Of a stretch of DNA of 64,000 nucleotides, positions 26,034 through 35,820 are shown piece by piece; position 1 is the first letter of the stretch, and each line of letters begins with the position of its first letter. The translations under genes and the position numbers were made by a program. Source of the stretch: Ignavibacterium sp. (GTDB taxonomy: Bacteria > Bacteroidota > Ignavibacteria > Ignavibacteriales > Ignavibacteriaceae); the NCBI GenBank assembly GCA_018335755.1, contig JAGXRK010000050.1, positions 124,001 through 188,000 on the forward strand, written 5' to 3'. The notes beneath the pieces were generated by a model. The model ran no database searches. It was given only the letters and a program-made list of their open reading frames with translations, and was not told the DNA's origin.

Positions 26034-27632
26034 TTACTTAAGTAAGATCATCTTTTTTACATCACTAAAGGAATATCCATCATTGCTGATGGCTTCAATT
26101 TTATAGAAATAGACTCCACTATTGAACCCAGCTGCGTCAAAGTTATGAGTATGAACTCCTGCAGTAAGATCCTGGTTAATCAGCGTTACAATTTCTTGAC
26201 CAAGCACATCAAATACCTTTAAACTAACCATCGCATCTGAAGCAAGTGAAAATGTAATCTTTGTGCTTGGATTAAATGGATTTGGATAATTTTGATCCAA
26301 TGAAAATACACTTGGTCCGACGATATCTACTTCGACTGAATTAGTGTATTCGAAAGTTCCATCAAAATCCATTTGTTTTAATCTGTATGAGTAATTGCCT
26401 GTTTGAAGGTCAACATCTGTAAAAGAATAAGTTATTGGTTCAGTCGTTGTTCCGAAACCAGATACAAAACCAATTGTTTCATATTCATCATCAATTTTTC
26501 TTTCAATAGAGAATCCACTGTTATTATTCTCTGTAGCTGTTTTCCAAATCAACTGCACATCATTACCAATAACGGATGCTGTAAATGAAGTTAACTCTAC
26601 AGGAATTATTCCATTCCAGAAATAAATATTATCAAGATAAATAACTCCGTTACCATCAAATTTAAGCTGGAATACATCTGCCAGATTGACCGGAGCAAAA
26701 GTAGTTAAAGGAATATCAACAGGTACCCAGGTTTCACTTGCTCCTGGTGGAACTAATGCTACTCTCGTTTCAACAGGTCCCGGACTAATCAAATATACAC
26801 CCAGATCAGTTGAGCTTGCATTCCAGAAATCCAAATGTAAGTATATCATTCCGGCAGCGGTTAGATTTTGGTTACTGCCTAATTGAATTCCCTGGTAGTT
26901 CAAATTTCCATAACGCATTGTAGTATCACCCTGAATTAACGGAAAAGTAACCACCGTTGATTGGCCCCAAAATGGGTTTAGATCTGTTCCGGGTATATCG
27001 TCATAAACATCGCTGAATACCGAAATAACGTTGCCGGACGGAACTATTGGGTTTGGTGCATGTACAGTTGGTTCTGGTAGTGTTGTTATCACACCATCAG
27101 GAACCTGAATATTATCCAGGTAGATAATATTATCTTGAGTTCTTGCCTGAAAGTCAGGGATAATCACAAGCCGACTATATGTATTCCCTATTGCTGCTGA
27201 AAAGTCGAATGTTATTTCTTCCCATTGATTGATAACAGTATTAGCGCTAACAAGTTCAATGGCAGGACTGGTACCTTCAACTTTAAAGTGAACAGGGCTT
27301 ATTTCTGGTTTATAAACCATAATTTTTATTAATGCGTTAGTTGCATCGAAAGTAAACTGTCCATCATCATCAGTAAAAAATAGTGCCCAGGGATTTCCCG
27401 TTTGTCTTGCTGTAAATTTTGCAACTGCTGGCGATGTGTTAATTCCACCGCTTACAGGGTTTGCAATAAATTCAAGTGGCGGATTGTCAGCATTATCCGA
27501 TACTGTCCAATCCCAATTCGCACCAACTCCACCCGGCTCAAAATCAATCGTATGTGTGGGCTGGGCAAATACAACATTGCTAATCGCAAGAAAAAATATC
27601 ATTGCGAATACTTGAAATAGTTGTTTTTTCAT
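26034..27632 (-). CDS. T9SS-sorted secreted protein with carbohydrate-binding-like and FnIII-like domains
   Basis: The 532-residue protein is a paralogue of the one downstream at 24582. Order: signal peptide (1-23), jelly-roll-like domain (about 27-180), the shared VISVFSDVYDDIPGT domain (about 200-345), an extra FnIII-like domain (about 348-440, VELTSFTASVIGNDVQLIWKT), and a T9SS sorting domain (447-532, LDQNYPNPFNPSTKI). The FnIII-like insert is the difference from its paralogue. No catalytic residues are seen; surface glucan binding is inferred. Confidence 0.82.
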   Translation of the reverse strand: MKKQLFQVFAMIFFLAISNVVFAQPTHTIDFEPGGVGANWDWTVSDNADNPPLEFIANPVSGGINTSPAVAKFTARQTGNPWALFFTDDDGQFTFDATNALIKIMVYKPEISPVHFKVEGTSPAIELVSANTVINQWEEITFDFSAAIGNTYSRLVIIPDFQARTQDNIIYLDNIQVPDGVITTLPEPTVHAPNPIVPSGNVISVFSDVYDDIPGTDLNPFWGQSTVVTFPLIQGDTTMRYGNLNYQGIQLGSNQNLTAAGMIYLHLDFWNASSTDLGVYLISPGPVETRVALVPPGASETWVPVDIPLTTFAPVNLADVFQLKFDGNGVIYLDNIYFWNGIIPVELTSFTASVIGNDVQLIWKTATENNNSGFSIERKIDDEYETIGFVSGFGTTTEPITYSFTDVDLQTGNYSYRLKQMDFDGTFEYTNSVEVDIVGPSVFSLDQNYPNPFNPSTKITFSLASDAMVSLKVFDVLGQEIVTLINQDLTAGVHTHNFDAAGFNSGVYFYKIEAISNDGYSFSDVKKMILLK

Positions 27633-27706
27633 TTTTTCCTCCTGGAAAGTAATTAAGTATAGTTATTTAATTGTGACTTTGTCATAATGCTCTAATTTCA
27701 TAGTGA

Positions 27707-28831
27707 TCATCGCTTCTCAGTTTCATACGCCTTCAGGAAGTTTTGAAAAGATACTTTTGGTGTACGGTTTTCATAAAAAACACCCCAATGTTTTTCAATT
27801 TCATTAGGACTTGAATTTTCACCGCCACCTTTCCAGGGTTCATCAAAAGCTTCAAAGAGAAATGTTGTTACTTGATTTTTATCAATCCAACTGGATAATT
27901 CTAAAAGAAAATTTTCCTGTGCTGCATAACTAACTTCTCCTTTTATCAATGAGCCTTGCTGTCCGTCACCGGTTTTAGTCGAATCATATTTTGTAGCCCA
28001 ACCAATTTCACCTAAAACAATTGTCTTATCAGAGTGATATCTTTTAATCTCATTAAAGAAAATGTTGCTCATCCACTTTATTGAATTATCCAGAGTTTGC
28101 CCATTCCAGAGTGGATAAATATGAACTACAATAAAATCCACTTCAGCCGCTACAGATTTGCTTACAGGCTTATTCCAAAAATTATAGTCATCTGCAGTAG
28201 TAACAGGTACGCTTGTATTATTTCTAATTGTTCTTATGTAACGGATCAGATCATCAATATCCATTTTATGAGCTGACCAGAATACTTGTGTTTCATTTCC
28301 AACATTTATTGCTGAAATAATTTCGGAGTATTCATTCGCTAATCTTATTGCTTTCAATGTTTCCTTAACATTATCACTTTTTCTCTTAGGATTTTCTTTT
28401 TCATCTTCTAACCAAACTCCAAGCATTACTTTGACCGGCAAATTATTTTTTCTGATAACTTTCAATATTCTTTCTGAGTCTTTATCTGAGCCATAAACTC
28501 TTATCATATTCCAGTGATTAAGTATAATTTCCAGGTCCTCAAGAATTTGCGCTTCACTGGGACCCTTAATACCAGGAGCCTGACCTTTACGGTAACAGCC
28601 ATAAGAGATTGCTTTTCCAATCCACTTTCCATTGAAGTAGGGATCAAATTCCCTTGTTATAAACGGATTCTGGCGCTCAGCATTTAATTCTTTTTCCAGA
28701 GCTTGTTGTGTTATTTCCATTGAATCTGTTTTTTGTTCTTTCTGTTTTTCTTCCGCAACCTCAGGTCTCTGAGTTTGACAATTAAGAAGCATTAAAAATA
28801 TTAGGCTGACACAAAAAATTATTAGTTTCAT
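27707..28831 (-). CDS. GH17 family beta-1,3-glucanase, lipoprotein
   Basis: The start is the ATG at 28831; a TTG three codons upstream is less likely. A lipoprotein signal ends in LLNC (Cys18). The GH17 TIM barrel follows (about 65-370), with the acid/base Glu180 in NVGNET and the nucleophile Glu275 in LGEIGW. Family members cut or transfer beta-1,3-glucan chains. As a lipoprotein it acts in the periplasm or on the surface. It lies in the middle of the glucan locus beside GH16 and GH30 genes. Length of 374 residues is normal for a single-domain enzyme. Confidence 0.9.
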   Translation of the reverse strand: MKLIIFCVSLIFLMLLNCQTQRPEVAEEKQKEQKTDSMEITQQALEKELNAERQNPFITREFDPYFNGKWIGKAISYGCYRKGQAPGIKGPSEAQILEDLEIILNHWNMIRVYGSDKDSERILKVIRKNNLPVKVMLGVWLEDEKENPKRKSDNVKETLKAIRLANEYSEIISAINVGNETQVFWSAHKMDIDDLIRYIRTIRNNTSVPVTTADDYNFWNKPVSKSVAAEVDFIVVHIYPLWNGQTLDNSIKWMSNIFFNEIKRYHSDKTIVLGEIGWATKYDSTKTGDGQQGSLIKGEVSYAAQENFLLELSSWIDKNQVTTFLFEAFDEPWKGGGENSSPNEIEKHWGVFYENRTPKVSFQNFLKAYETEKR

Positions 28832-28864
28832 TTTTATCAATTAGTAAATAGTAACTTATTTTCA

Positions 28865-30031
28865 TCAAGGCAGCTTACTCACAGATACATATTCTATTTT
28901 AAAATATTGATTATCGATTGCATCTTTACCTTCACCAAGTATGTAATCTTTACAATTGTTCAATGAATTATCTGATTCGTCAAATTCATCTCCCGCCCAC
29001 TTACCGCAAAGAGTTATGTTGAATATTATTTTAAGATTAGCAAATTCGCATTTGTTTGCATCATTACAGCTTTCACACTGCCAATCTTTGTGGTTTACTT
29101 CATCGCATTGAATACTCGTCTCTAAAAATCTAACGTGATTCTTGAGAAATGATTCACTCCAGTACTCGGGCCTAGGCGATTTACTTAGAGGACCGCCATC
29201 TAATCTGACATCATAGTCAGGTTCCCAGTAGTAAAAACGAAAAGAATTGTTTTCCCATAAACAAGCAAAAGTACCTTCGGGTGAATCAACCTTATATGAT
29301 TTACCGCTGCAACCGGAATTTGGATCCGTAGCAGTTGCATTTGCACAATTAATTATAATGCCATCATCATTCCATTCTGAGTCACACATTTGCGGACACG
29401 TGTGGATAGTATTATGGATAATATTATCACCATTGATCGTTTCGATGATATCAACTTCGCCTGCAGCAGGCCAATCTGTGCAGTTAACAGGGCTTGGAGT
29501 ATTATAGAATTCTCCGGTACCGGAATATTTATCAAGAAATTCATCCGACAGAGATTGAATACTTTCTTTGTAGAGCCATTCATCCTGTCTGCTTCCGTTT
29601 AACCACCAAGCAGGCCAAACAGCTTTTTCAGATGGAAATTTTCCTTTGAAAACAAATAATATTTTTTGAACATCATCGTTTAGATTGTAGTAAGGTTTTG
29701 ATGTAAAACGGAAAGAGTCAAATCCTAAAGAATCATTTCTGTTTTTGATATAACCATAAAGACCATTGTACTCTGATAGTTTTATCATATCATCATTTAC
29801 CCATTTAACACGATCATAAATTACATCACCTTGTGTGGGATCATTATGTGGAAAGGTTGTAAAGAAATATTTTTCAACTTCTGAGAAATCATATTGTTGA
29901 TTTTCAAAATCCAAATAGAAAAAGTGATTCTCGTAATTAACTGAGTTAATGCTTTGGGCAACACACACTCCACCAGCCAAGGATTGAATTGTAAATAAAA
30001 CTAAAAGTATGTTGGCATAATTAATCATCAT
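28865..30031 (-). CDS. GH16 endo-beta-glucanase of eukaryotic (fungal Lam16A-like) type
   Basis: The 388-residue exported enzyme has a signal peptide (about 1-25) and a GH16 domain with catalytic GEVDIIE (Glu192, Asp194, Glu197) and VWPAWWLNG. Unlike the GH16 enzyme at 35821 it is rich in cysteine and carries the loop pattern HTCPQMCDSEW...NCANA...NSGCSGKSY and LCGKWAGDEFD...CKDYI. These look like the fungal laminarinase subfamily rather than bacterial laminarinases. It overlaps no neighbour and lies in line with GH17 and GH30 genes. A eukaryotic-like origin is an inference from motif memory. Confidence 0.85.
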   Translation of the reverse strand: MMINYANILLVLFTIQSLAGGVCVAQSINSVNYENHFFYLDFENQQYDFSEVEKYFFTTFPHNDPTQGDVIYDRVKWVNDDMIKLSEYNGLYGYIKNRNDSLGFDSFRFTSKPYYNLNDDVQKILFVFKGKFPSEKAVWPAWWLNGSRQDEWLYKESIQSLSDEFLDKYSGTGEFYNTPSPVNCTDWPAAGEVDIIETINGDNIIHNTIHTCPQMCDSEWNDDGIIINCANATATDPNSGCSGKSYKVDSPEGTFACLWENNSFRFYYWEPDYDVRLDGGPLSKSPRPEYWSESFLKNHVRFLETSIQCDEVNHKDWQCESCNDANKCEFANLKIIFNITLCGKWAGDEFDESDNSLNNCKDYILGEGKDAIDNQYFKIEYVSVSKLP

Positions 30032-30044
30032 CTATAAATTCCAA

Positions 30045-31718
30045 TCAAAGTTGAATGCGAACTGTCTGAACAGAATTAGGAACCATTTTTATAATTGCAT
30101 ACTGATCATCTATTTGGAGGCTAAACTCCAAAGGCTCTTTTGTTGTATTTAATAATTGCACTGTAAGAAGATTTGAATCATTTATCGTTGCACAGGTATG
30201 CAATGCATCACTATCTAACCCGCTTAAAGTTTTTTCAGTTTGTACTGCTTTATCACCCGGTCTTATTGTTCTGCTGAATTGTGTAAGAATATAGTAGATA
30301 GGAGTATAATAGACATGTTTGCTTTCTGTATCTATCATTATAGGTGCGCCACAAAAATTACCGACATGATTTGGTCCACCTCTTTGATCTAAAACAACAT
30401 TCCAATCAATCCAGCCCTTTAACCAATGATCAATACTTACAATTATGTTTCTGGCGTATCTGTGAACCGGAGTGTATATTGGATGGTCTTCCATTATGAC
30501 AGCTTTCCATGTTGCAGAGTAAGCCCAATCTGTTGCATTCTCATTCCACCAGAACACATCATTGTCAAACCATTCTGTTTCTTTAAAGCGATGCGGATCT
30601 AAAATACCGCCAGGTGCATCTTTGCCTAAATCATCAATGCATCCTTCAGAGTGTAAAATGGCGTGATCAGGAAATTTTGCATTAACTCTTTCAAAAACAT
30701 CTTCATAAACTTTGTTTGTGCTTTCGTACCAGTGCACAGCCGAACCATACACATATTTTGCAGTTTCCTTATCACCCAATATCACATCTGCCCAGTGCTC
30801 TAACCCATCTCTGTTTTGATCATAGATGAGAAGTTTCACATCTTCAAATCCATTCTCAGTTAATTTTGGCCCCAGATATTTTTTAATAAACTGATTTTGC
30901 GATTCGGGAGTAAAATGCATGCTTTCCCACTGCCCATTATTACCATGCGGCTCATTGACAGGAGTGATTCCCCAAATTTTAACTCCTTCAGAGTTATACT
31001 CCTTTAAATACCTTATTAAATAATCTGCATAAGTTTCTTCGTATTCAGGTTTAAGTTTACCTCCGGTGCCTTGATGATTATTTTCCGGTGTTCCTTTAAT
31101 GAACCAATCTTTAATATCCTTCATCCATGATGGCGCAGTCCATGCAGAAGCAACAATTCTTAGTTCATTATCTTTTTGCTGATTTTTAATTTCAAGCGCT
31201 TCTTCTATCATCGGCAGCAGATCATAAGTTGGATCTTTTATCCCGGGATATTTCTTAGGATCGAATCCTTCTTTATCAGGAGCAATAGTGAAACTTTTTA
31301 ATTCTGTATCACCTGCTTTATCAAGGTAAGAATACTTCCCTTCGACACAAAAATCACAGGAGCCAATATGAGTTCTGGTAAGAGAAAAATTTGCACCTTT
31401 ATCACTAAAAATTTTCTCCATTACTTCTGCGCGTTTTTCCTTATCCAGATGTGCTAACACAAATGCAGAAGCCTCTGTAAAGGATGAGCCTATTCCATCT
31501 ATTTCTTGCCTGGTAATTGAAGGTTTAATTTTAATAATAGTTCCTTCAAAAGCTTCACCTTCAATAAAAGTTATACTTTGCTTCTCAGCAATTTTATCTC
31601 CTGCTTCTGAAGTAACAAGATTTTCTTTTGTAACAAGAATTTTTTTATCCTGATCACACGAAATAAAAACAGCACCAGCAAACAAAACTGCAGGCAGAAT
31701 GAATAATATTTTTAACAT
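30045..31718 (-). CDS. GH30 family glycosidase, lipoprotein
   Basis: The ATG at 31718 has a GGAG site in front; the TTG at 31733 would cover that site. The 557 residues begin with a lipoprotein signal (VFISC, Cys21). The GH30 TIM barrel has the acid/base Glu256 in NEPHG and the nucleophile Glu358 in HSEG, and a C-terminal beta-sandwich (about 480-557). GGSFTEASA-like GIGSSFTEASAFVL at 75-88 is the usual GH30_1/GH30_3 start. In this locus it would remove beta-1,6 branches or act as a beta-glucosidase on laminarin; the subfamily cannot be fixed here. Confidence 0.9.
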   Translation of the reverse strand: MLKILFILPAVLFAGAVFISCDQDKKILVTKENLVTSEAGDKIAEKQSITFIEGEAFEGTIIKIKPSITRQEIDGIGSSFTEASAFVLAHLDKEKRAEVMEKIFSDKGANFSLTRTHIGSCDFCVEGKYSYLDKAGDTELKSFTIAPDKEGFDPKKYPGIKDPTYDLLPMIEEALEIKNQQKDNELRIVASAWTAPSWMKDIKDWFIKGTPENNHQGTGGKLKPEYEETYADYLIRYLKEYNSEGVKIWGITPVNEPHGNNGQWESMHFTPESQNQFIKKYLGPKLTENGFEDVKLLIYDQNRDGLEHWADVILGDKETAKYVYGSAVHWYESTNKVYEDVFERVNAKFPDHAILHSEGCIDDLGKDAPGGILDPHRFKETEWFDNDVFWWNENATDWAYSATWKAVIMEDHPIYTPVHRYARNIIVSIDHWLKGWIDWNVVLDQRGGPNHVGNFCGAPIMIDTESKHVYYTPIYYILTQFSRTIRPGDKAVQTEKTLSGLDSDALHTCATINDSNLLTVQLLNTTKEPLEFSLQIDDQYAIIKMVPNSVQTVRIQL

Positions 31719-31740
31719 AACCTGTATCTCCAAAAGATTC

Positions 31741-32640
31741 TCAACTATTAATATTTCCGAACTTCAGAATTCCGCCTTTATCCCACAAACCCCAGTAAGC
31801 TCCAACATCACCTTCTTTTTCTATCTTCCAGGTTTCATCAAAACTTGAAAAATAGAATACATCAATGTTTTCCTGATTTGCCCATGAAAAAGTATTGATG
31901 AAGTAGCGAAGGGCATTTTCATATGATGGAACGGCATTACGATCGGGGGTACCTAAGTTTGGCCATCCTGTTTCGCTGATAATTACTTTTTTACCCTTTG
32001 CAGCAGAAACCGCCTGGTAATACATGTTTTTTAAGTAAGCCAAAGAATGTTCTAATGGATAACCTTCCCAGAAGGGATAACAATTTGCAAGGATCACATC
32101 ACATACGTTGCAAATAAGGGGATGGTTTACAAATTCAAAATACGCATCAACATAACCTACAGGAACATTGGTAATTTTCTGTTTGACTTTTTGAATATAC
32201 TTGATTATTTCATCTTCAGTAAGATCACCGCGAAGCAGTACTTCGTTACCAACAGCAATTATATCAGCGTAACCATCTCTGGCTACTTTAATTATACTTT
32301 CAATTTCTGCTTCATTTTTTTCTTTATTGTTTCCAAGCCACGCTCCTACAAGTGTTTTTATGCCATGCTTATGGGCGATTTTTGGAATAAGCTCATTACC
32401 ATCAACACAGGAAAATGATCTTACCCACTTAACGTAGGGTTTGATAATTTTCATTCTTGTTTCTATTTGTTCTTCGGAAATAATAGAACCCGGACTTTGA
32501 TTTTCTAAATAAGCACTGAAAGAAATGCCGTGAATACCTTGCTTTAATATTTTCAAAAAAGCTGATTCAAGATCGGCTTTACTTAAGTCCGAAATATCAA
32601 TACCGCTTAATACGCTGTGTTTAGATCCGCTTCGTGACAA
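31741..32640 (-). CDS. GH17 family glucan hydrolase or transglycosylase, cytoplasmic
   Basis: The 299-residue GH17 enzyme has the acid/base Glu133 in AVGNEV and the nucleophile Glu223 in ISETGWPN. It starts at a TTG (32640) with AGAGGA upstream; the next ATG would remove the first barrel strand. It has no signal peptide, so it should work in the cytoplasm, unlike its lipoprotein relative at 27707. With the putative phosphorylase and the MFS symporter it suggests that short beta-1,3-oligosaccharides are taken in and cut inside the cell. Confidence 0.88.
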   Translation of the reverse strand: MSRSGSKHSVLSGIDISDLSKADLESAFLKILKQGIHGISFSAYLENQSPGSIISEEQIETRMKIIKPYVKWVRSFSCVDGNELIPKIAHKHGIKTLVGAWLGNNKEKNEAEIESIIKVARDGYADIIAVGNEVLLRGDLTEDEIIKYIQKVKQKITNVPVGYVDAYFEFVNHPLICNVCDVILANCYPFWEGYPLEHSLAYLKNMYYQAVSAAKGKKVIISETGWPNLGTPDRNAVPSYENALRYFINTFSWANQENIDVFYFSSFDETWKIEKEGDVGAYWGLWDKGGILKFGNINS

Positions 32641-32652
32641 TTTATCCTCTGC

Positions 32653-33135
32653 TTAAATATTATGAATAACTAAAACCGGAAGTTTAGATCTGTGTAGTAC
32701 TCTGTTAACAGTACTTCCAATTGTATGATCTTCTAAAGCGGTTTTTCCTTTAAAACCCATTACTATCAGATCACATTCTTTTTCCTCAGCAACATTCAAT
32801 ATTATCTTAACAGGATTTCCTCGCTCTACAAGAATGTCGATATCTTTTACACAATCCTTGCCAAATGCATCTGTGATCTTCTTTACTATCTTTTTTCGGG
32901 TATTAGTCGTAAAATCTTTTGCTTCAGTAAATTTTTTATCAATACTGGGTAATCTTTCGAGTCCAACATCAAATGTTAAAAGATCTATTAGCTCTGTATT
33001 GAGAACATATAGAAAAGTGAGTTTAGCCTTATATTGCTTTGCAATCCCCAATGCATGACTAAAGACTTCTTTCCAGGTTTCAGAAAATTCTGTTGTGTAT
33101 AGAATGTGCTTATATGTTATTTCAGTTACTTGCAT
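32653..33135 (-). CDS. universal stress protein (UspA family)
   Basis: The 160-residue single-domain Usp has the ATP-binding pattern G-x2-G-x9-GS near its end (GFKGKTALEDHTIGS) and VLVIH at the C-terminus. It lies 12 bases upstream of the cytoplasmic GH17 gene, in line with the glucan genes. A link to sugar use is not clear; Usp genes are often scattered among metabolic operons. Confidence 0.93.
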   Translation of the reverse strand: MQVTEITYKHILYTTEFSETWKEVFSHALGIAKQYKAKLTFLYVLNTELIDLLTFDVGLERLPSIDKKFTEAKDFTTNTRKKIVKKITDAFGKDCVKDIDILVERGNPVKIILNVAEEKECDLIVMGFKGKTALEDHTIGSTVNRVLHRSKLPVLVIHNI

Positions 33136-33186
33136 TATTGCTCCAAAACTTTTAATCTCAAAAAAATTATACCCGTTTTCAGAGGA

Positions 33187-34233
33187 TCACATCACTAAAT
33201 ATTTTTCCAAAATATTTTCATAACCCCAGGCTCTTAATTGTCTTGACCAGCCGCCAAGATTTTCAATTGTTACAGGTATAGTTTTTAATCTTATTATTTC
33301 TTTTACTTTTTTATTCAAATAAATTTTATCTATTACTGTTTGAACAGATACTTCCCCCCACATAAAGGTTGGCTGACCTAATAATACCTGCACGTAATTC
33401 TTTTTGATATATTCGAGTTGCATAGGAAGTGCATCAACAGCTACGATTTTTATTTTGCCGGGATCAATAATGTCTTTTAATTTTTCTCCGAAGAATGCCC
33501 AACTTCCGACCATGGCCCAGCCCTTAATGTCAGGATTTTGCTTCATTACCTCATTCATCACTGCAATAGCATCTGCTTCAGTTTCAGGATGAAAATATGT
33601 TCCGACAATCGTTATATCAGGATAGTCAGCAGCAGCTGTCAAAATTCCTTTAACTCTTTCCTGAAGATTATTCGCCATCTTGTTACCACCCAGAATTGCG
33701 ATTTTGCTCTTGCTATCAATCAGTCCTGCTAATTCATTCATTAAAGTTTTACCCATTTCAAAATCATCAGGACCGTAAAAAGCAAATCGTTTTGAATTAG
33801 GAGCGTCACTGTCAAAAGTCATTACCTCTACACCATTATCAACAGCGTAATTGATTGCTTGTGTAAGTGTATCTTCATCAGAGCAGGAAACAATTATAGC
33901 TCTTGTACCATTTTTTACTACATTACGTATTATTTCAGCCTGCTCAGAAGCGCTTTCATTTTCAGGAGTCTGCCAATCAATAATTACTTTTAGCTTGCTG
34001 TACTTTTCAGTGAGTGCTTCTGCTGTTTTAATTGCCCCTGTTTTTGCCGATAAGAATACCGGATTTGATGAACTCTTTGCTATCATTGTGATGACAATTG
34101 CTTCTTTATCGTTTATGCCTTCACTATCCGCATCAGAATCACCGCAGCCGGATATTACTGCCATTAATGCAGTTAAGAGTAAAGCTGATAGCTGTTTTAC
34201 TATTCTTGTCTTAATTAAAAATCTTTCTTTCAT
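33187..34233 (-). CDS. sugar-binding periplasmic lipoprotein (LacI/ribose-binding type)
   Basis: The start is taken at the ATG at 34233, with AGGAAA upstream; a TTG at 34257 is weaker. The 348 residues begin with a lipoprotein signal ending in VISGC. The rest is a type 1 periplasmic binding fold (Peripla_BP_4): ITMIAKSSSNPVFLSAKTGA, TFDSDAPNSKRFAFYG and VAVDALPMQL. Normally it would feed an ABC sugar transporter, but no ATPase or permease gene is found in this window. The neighbour is an MFS symporter. Confidence 0.85.
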   Translation of the reverse strand: MKERFLIKTRIVKQLSALLLTALMAVISGCGDSDADSEGINDKEAIVITMIAKSSSNPVFLSAKTGAIKTAEALTEKYSKLKVIIDWQTPENESASEQAEIIRNVVKNGTRAIIVSCSDEDTLTQAINYAVDNGVEVMTFDSDAPNSKRFAFYGPDDFEMGKTLMNELAGLIDSKSKIAILGGNKMANNLQERVKGILTAAADYPDITIVGTYFHPETEADAIAVMNEVMKQNPDIKGWAMVGSWAFFGEKLKDIIDPGKIKIVAVDALPMQLEYIKKNYVQVLLGQPTFMWGEVSVQTVIDKIYLNKKVKEIIRLKTIPVTIENLGGWSRQLRAWGYENILEKYLVM

Positions 34234-34253
34234 CTTATTTCCTAAAAGTAATA

Positions 34254-35726
34254 TCAAGTACTCGGTGCAATTTTTTCAGTATTAACTAATTTACTTCGAC
34301 GCTTTTCTAATTCGCTTCTTATTTCATAAGATCTTTCTTCAGTTATTTTAAAGGAGGCAACGGAGTAAATTGCGATCAGTGCACCAACCGCAGGAATACC
34401 AACATCAACAACTCTCATCCAGAAAAAAGTGCTCGAAGTTTGAGCGCCGCCAAAATCAACAACGAAACCGGTACCATTTAACAGAAAACCTGATAGACCG
34501 AATGCGAGAGCCATTCCGAGCTTTACCATCCACCAGTATATCGATCCAAACATACCTTCACGTCTTTCACCGGTTTCCAGTTCATCAAGGTCACATACAT
34601 CTGCAATCATTGATCCCATTAACGTAAACAGTGCACCCATTCCAACTGCTATAAACGGTGCAGGAATAACCACTATCCACGGAACCATTGGATTATAACA
34701 AAACCATTTCAAAAGGCTGCCAAACAACATTATAGATGTAGCGATGATGAATGTTTTTCTTTTACCAATCCTTGATGAAATCCAGGTAACTCCTGCGATT
34801 GCTGCTAACGTTGAAATTGTTGTAACTGTTCCAAACAAACCCATGTAGGTAGCACCCATACTTTTATCGCCGCCGCATACATAAAATATTGTAATGTAAG
34901 AACTGAATGCTCCGACCAGCATAATTCCGTTAAACAGGAAAAATGTACCAGCACACAGTTTAAGAAATTCAATACGCTTTATAGTTATCAGTAATCCTTT
35001 AAAGAAAAGAGCAACATTCTTTTTTAAGCCTTCCACAAATTTGTTTTTTATTTTTACTTCCTTGTCCTTTCCAACAAAACGCTCTTTAGTAAATATTGCA
35101 GGCATGATCCCAACCACTGCAACAAAAACACCTATTATAATCGCAAGAGTACGGGCACCTTGAACCGAGTCAGAGAAGAATCTGTCATTTTCCATAAATG
35201 CGTAGAACCATGGAAGTGTTATCCACGCGAACTGTCCCATAAAATTCATAACACCCATCAAGCGTGTTCGTTCGTGATAATCTGAGGTAAGCTCGTAACC
35301 CAGGGCAACCCATGGCGTTGCAAACATTGTATAGAATAAATAGAAGATGATTGAGCCGATAAGAAAGAACCAGAAATAAAACATCTCGCTGTAGCCTTCA
35401 GGAAGCTGCCACATTAAGGCAAATACCAGTCCGACAAAGATTGCACCTATAAAAATATATGGTCTGCGCCTGCCGTATTTTGAACGGGTATTATCCGAAA
35501 TGTATCCCATTACAGGATCTGTTAATGCGTCAGTCAATCGAGGTATAGCTTGAAGTGTACCAACAAGAGCGGGATTTATTCCGAGACCCACATTCAATAC
35601 AATGGACATATATCCGATTGCACCGCCAAGCAGGTTATTTACAATTGATCCAAGTCCGTAAGCAAACTTTTGACCGTTTGGTATTTTATCTTTAGGCGCT
35701 GTTTTATGAATTTCTTTACTGCTCAT
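34254..35726 (-). CDS. GPH-type MFS sugar:cation symporter
   Basis: The 490-residue protein has about 12 membrane helices and belongs to the glycoside-pentoside-hexuronide (MelB-like) group of the major facilitator superfamily: the DALTDPVMGYISDNTRSKYGRR loop region after helix 2 is the diagnostic piece (motif DxxxDPxxGxxxDxTxSRxGRRRP). It would bring short oligosaccharides or glucose across the inner membrane. It lies immediately upstream of the sugar-binding lipoprotein gene in the glucan locus, so laminari-oligosaccharides are the inferred cargo. Confidence 0.9.
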   Translation of the reverse strand: MSSKEIHKTAPKDKIPNGQKFAYGLGSIVNNLLGGAIGYMSIVLNVGLGINPALVGTLQAIPRLTDALTDPVMGYISDNTRSKYGRRRPYIFIGAIFVGLVFALMWQLPEGYSEMFYFWFFLIGSIIFYLFYTMFATPWVALGYELTSDYHERTRLMGVMNFMGQFAWITLPWFYAFMENDRFFSDSVQGARTLAIIIGVFVAVVGIMPAIFTKERFVGKDKEVKIKNKFVEGLKKNVALFFKGLLITIKRIEFLKLCAGTFFLFNGIMLVGAFSSYITIFYVCGGDKSMGATYMGLFGTVTTISTLAAIAGVTWISSRIGKRKTFIIATSIMLFGSLLKWFCYNPMVPWIVVIPAPFIAVGMGALFTLMGSMIADVCDLDELETGERREGMFGSIYWWMVKLGMALAFGLSGFLLNGTGFVVDFGGAQTSSTFFWMRVVDVGIPAVGALIAIYSVASFKITEERSYEIRSELEKRRSKLVNTEKIAPST

Positions 35727-35820
35727 TAACTTTCCTATTTTCCAATTGAAGTTGAAAAGCCAGGTTTAGATTTATAATATTTTAAAATTTTAAGCATTAC
35801 TATTATTGAATAAATAGACC

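Noticed and set aside
24582..27632. Glycosidase activity in the two T9SS proteins of the glucan locus
   Set aside because: No pair of catalytic acids in a recognisable glycosidase motif could be found; they look like binding proteins.
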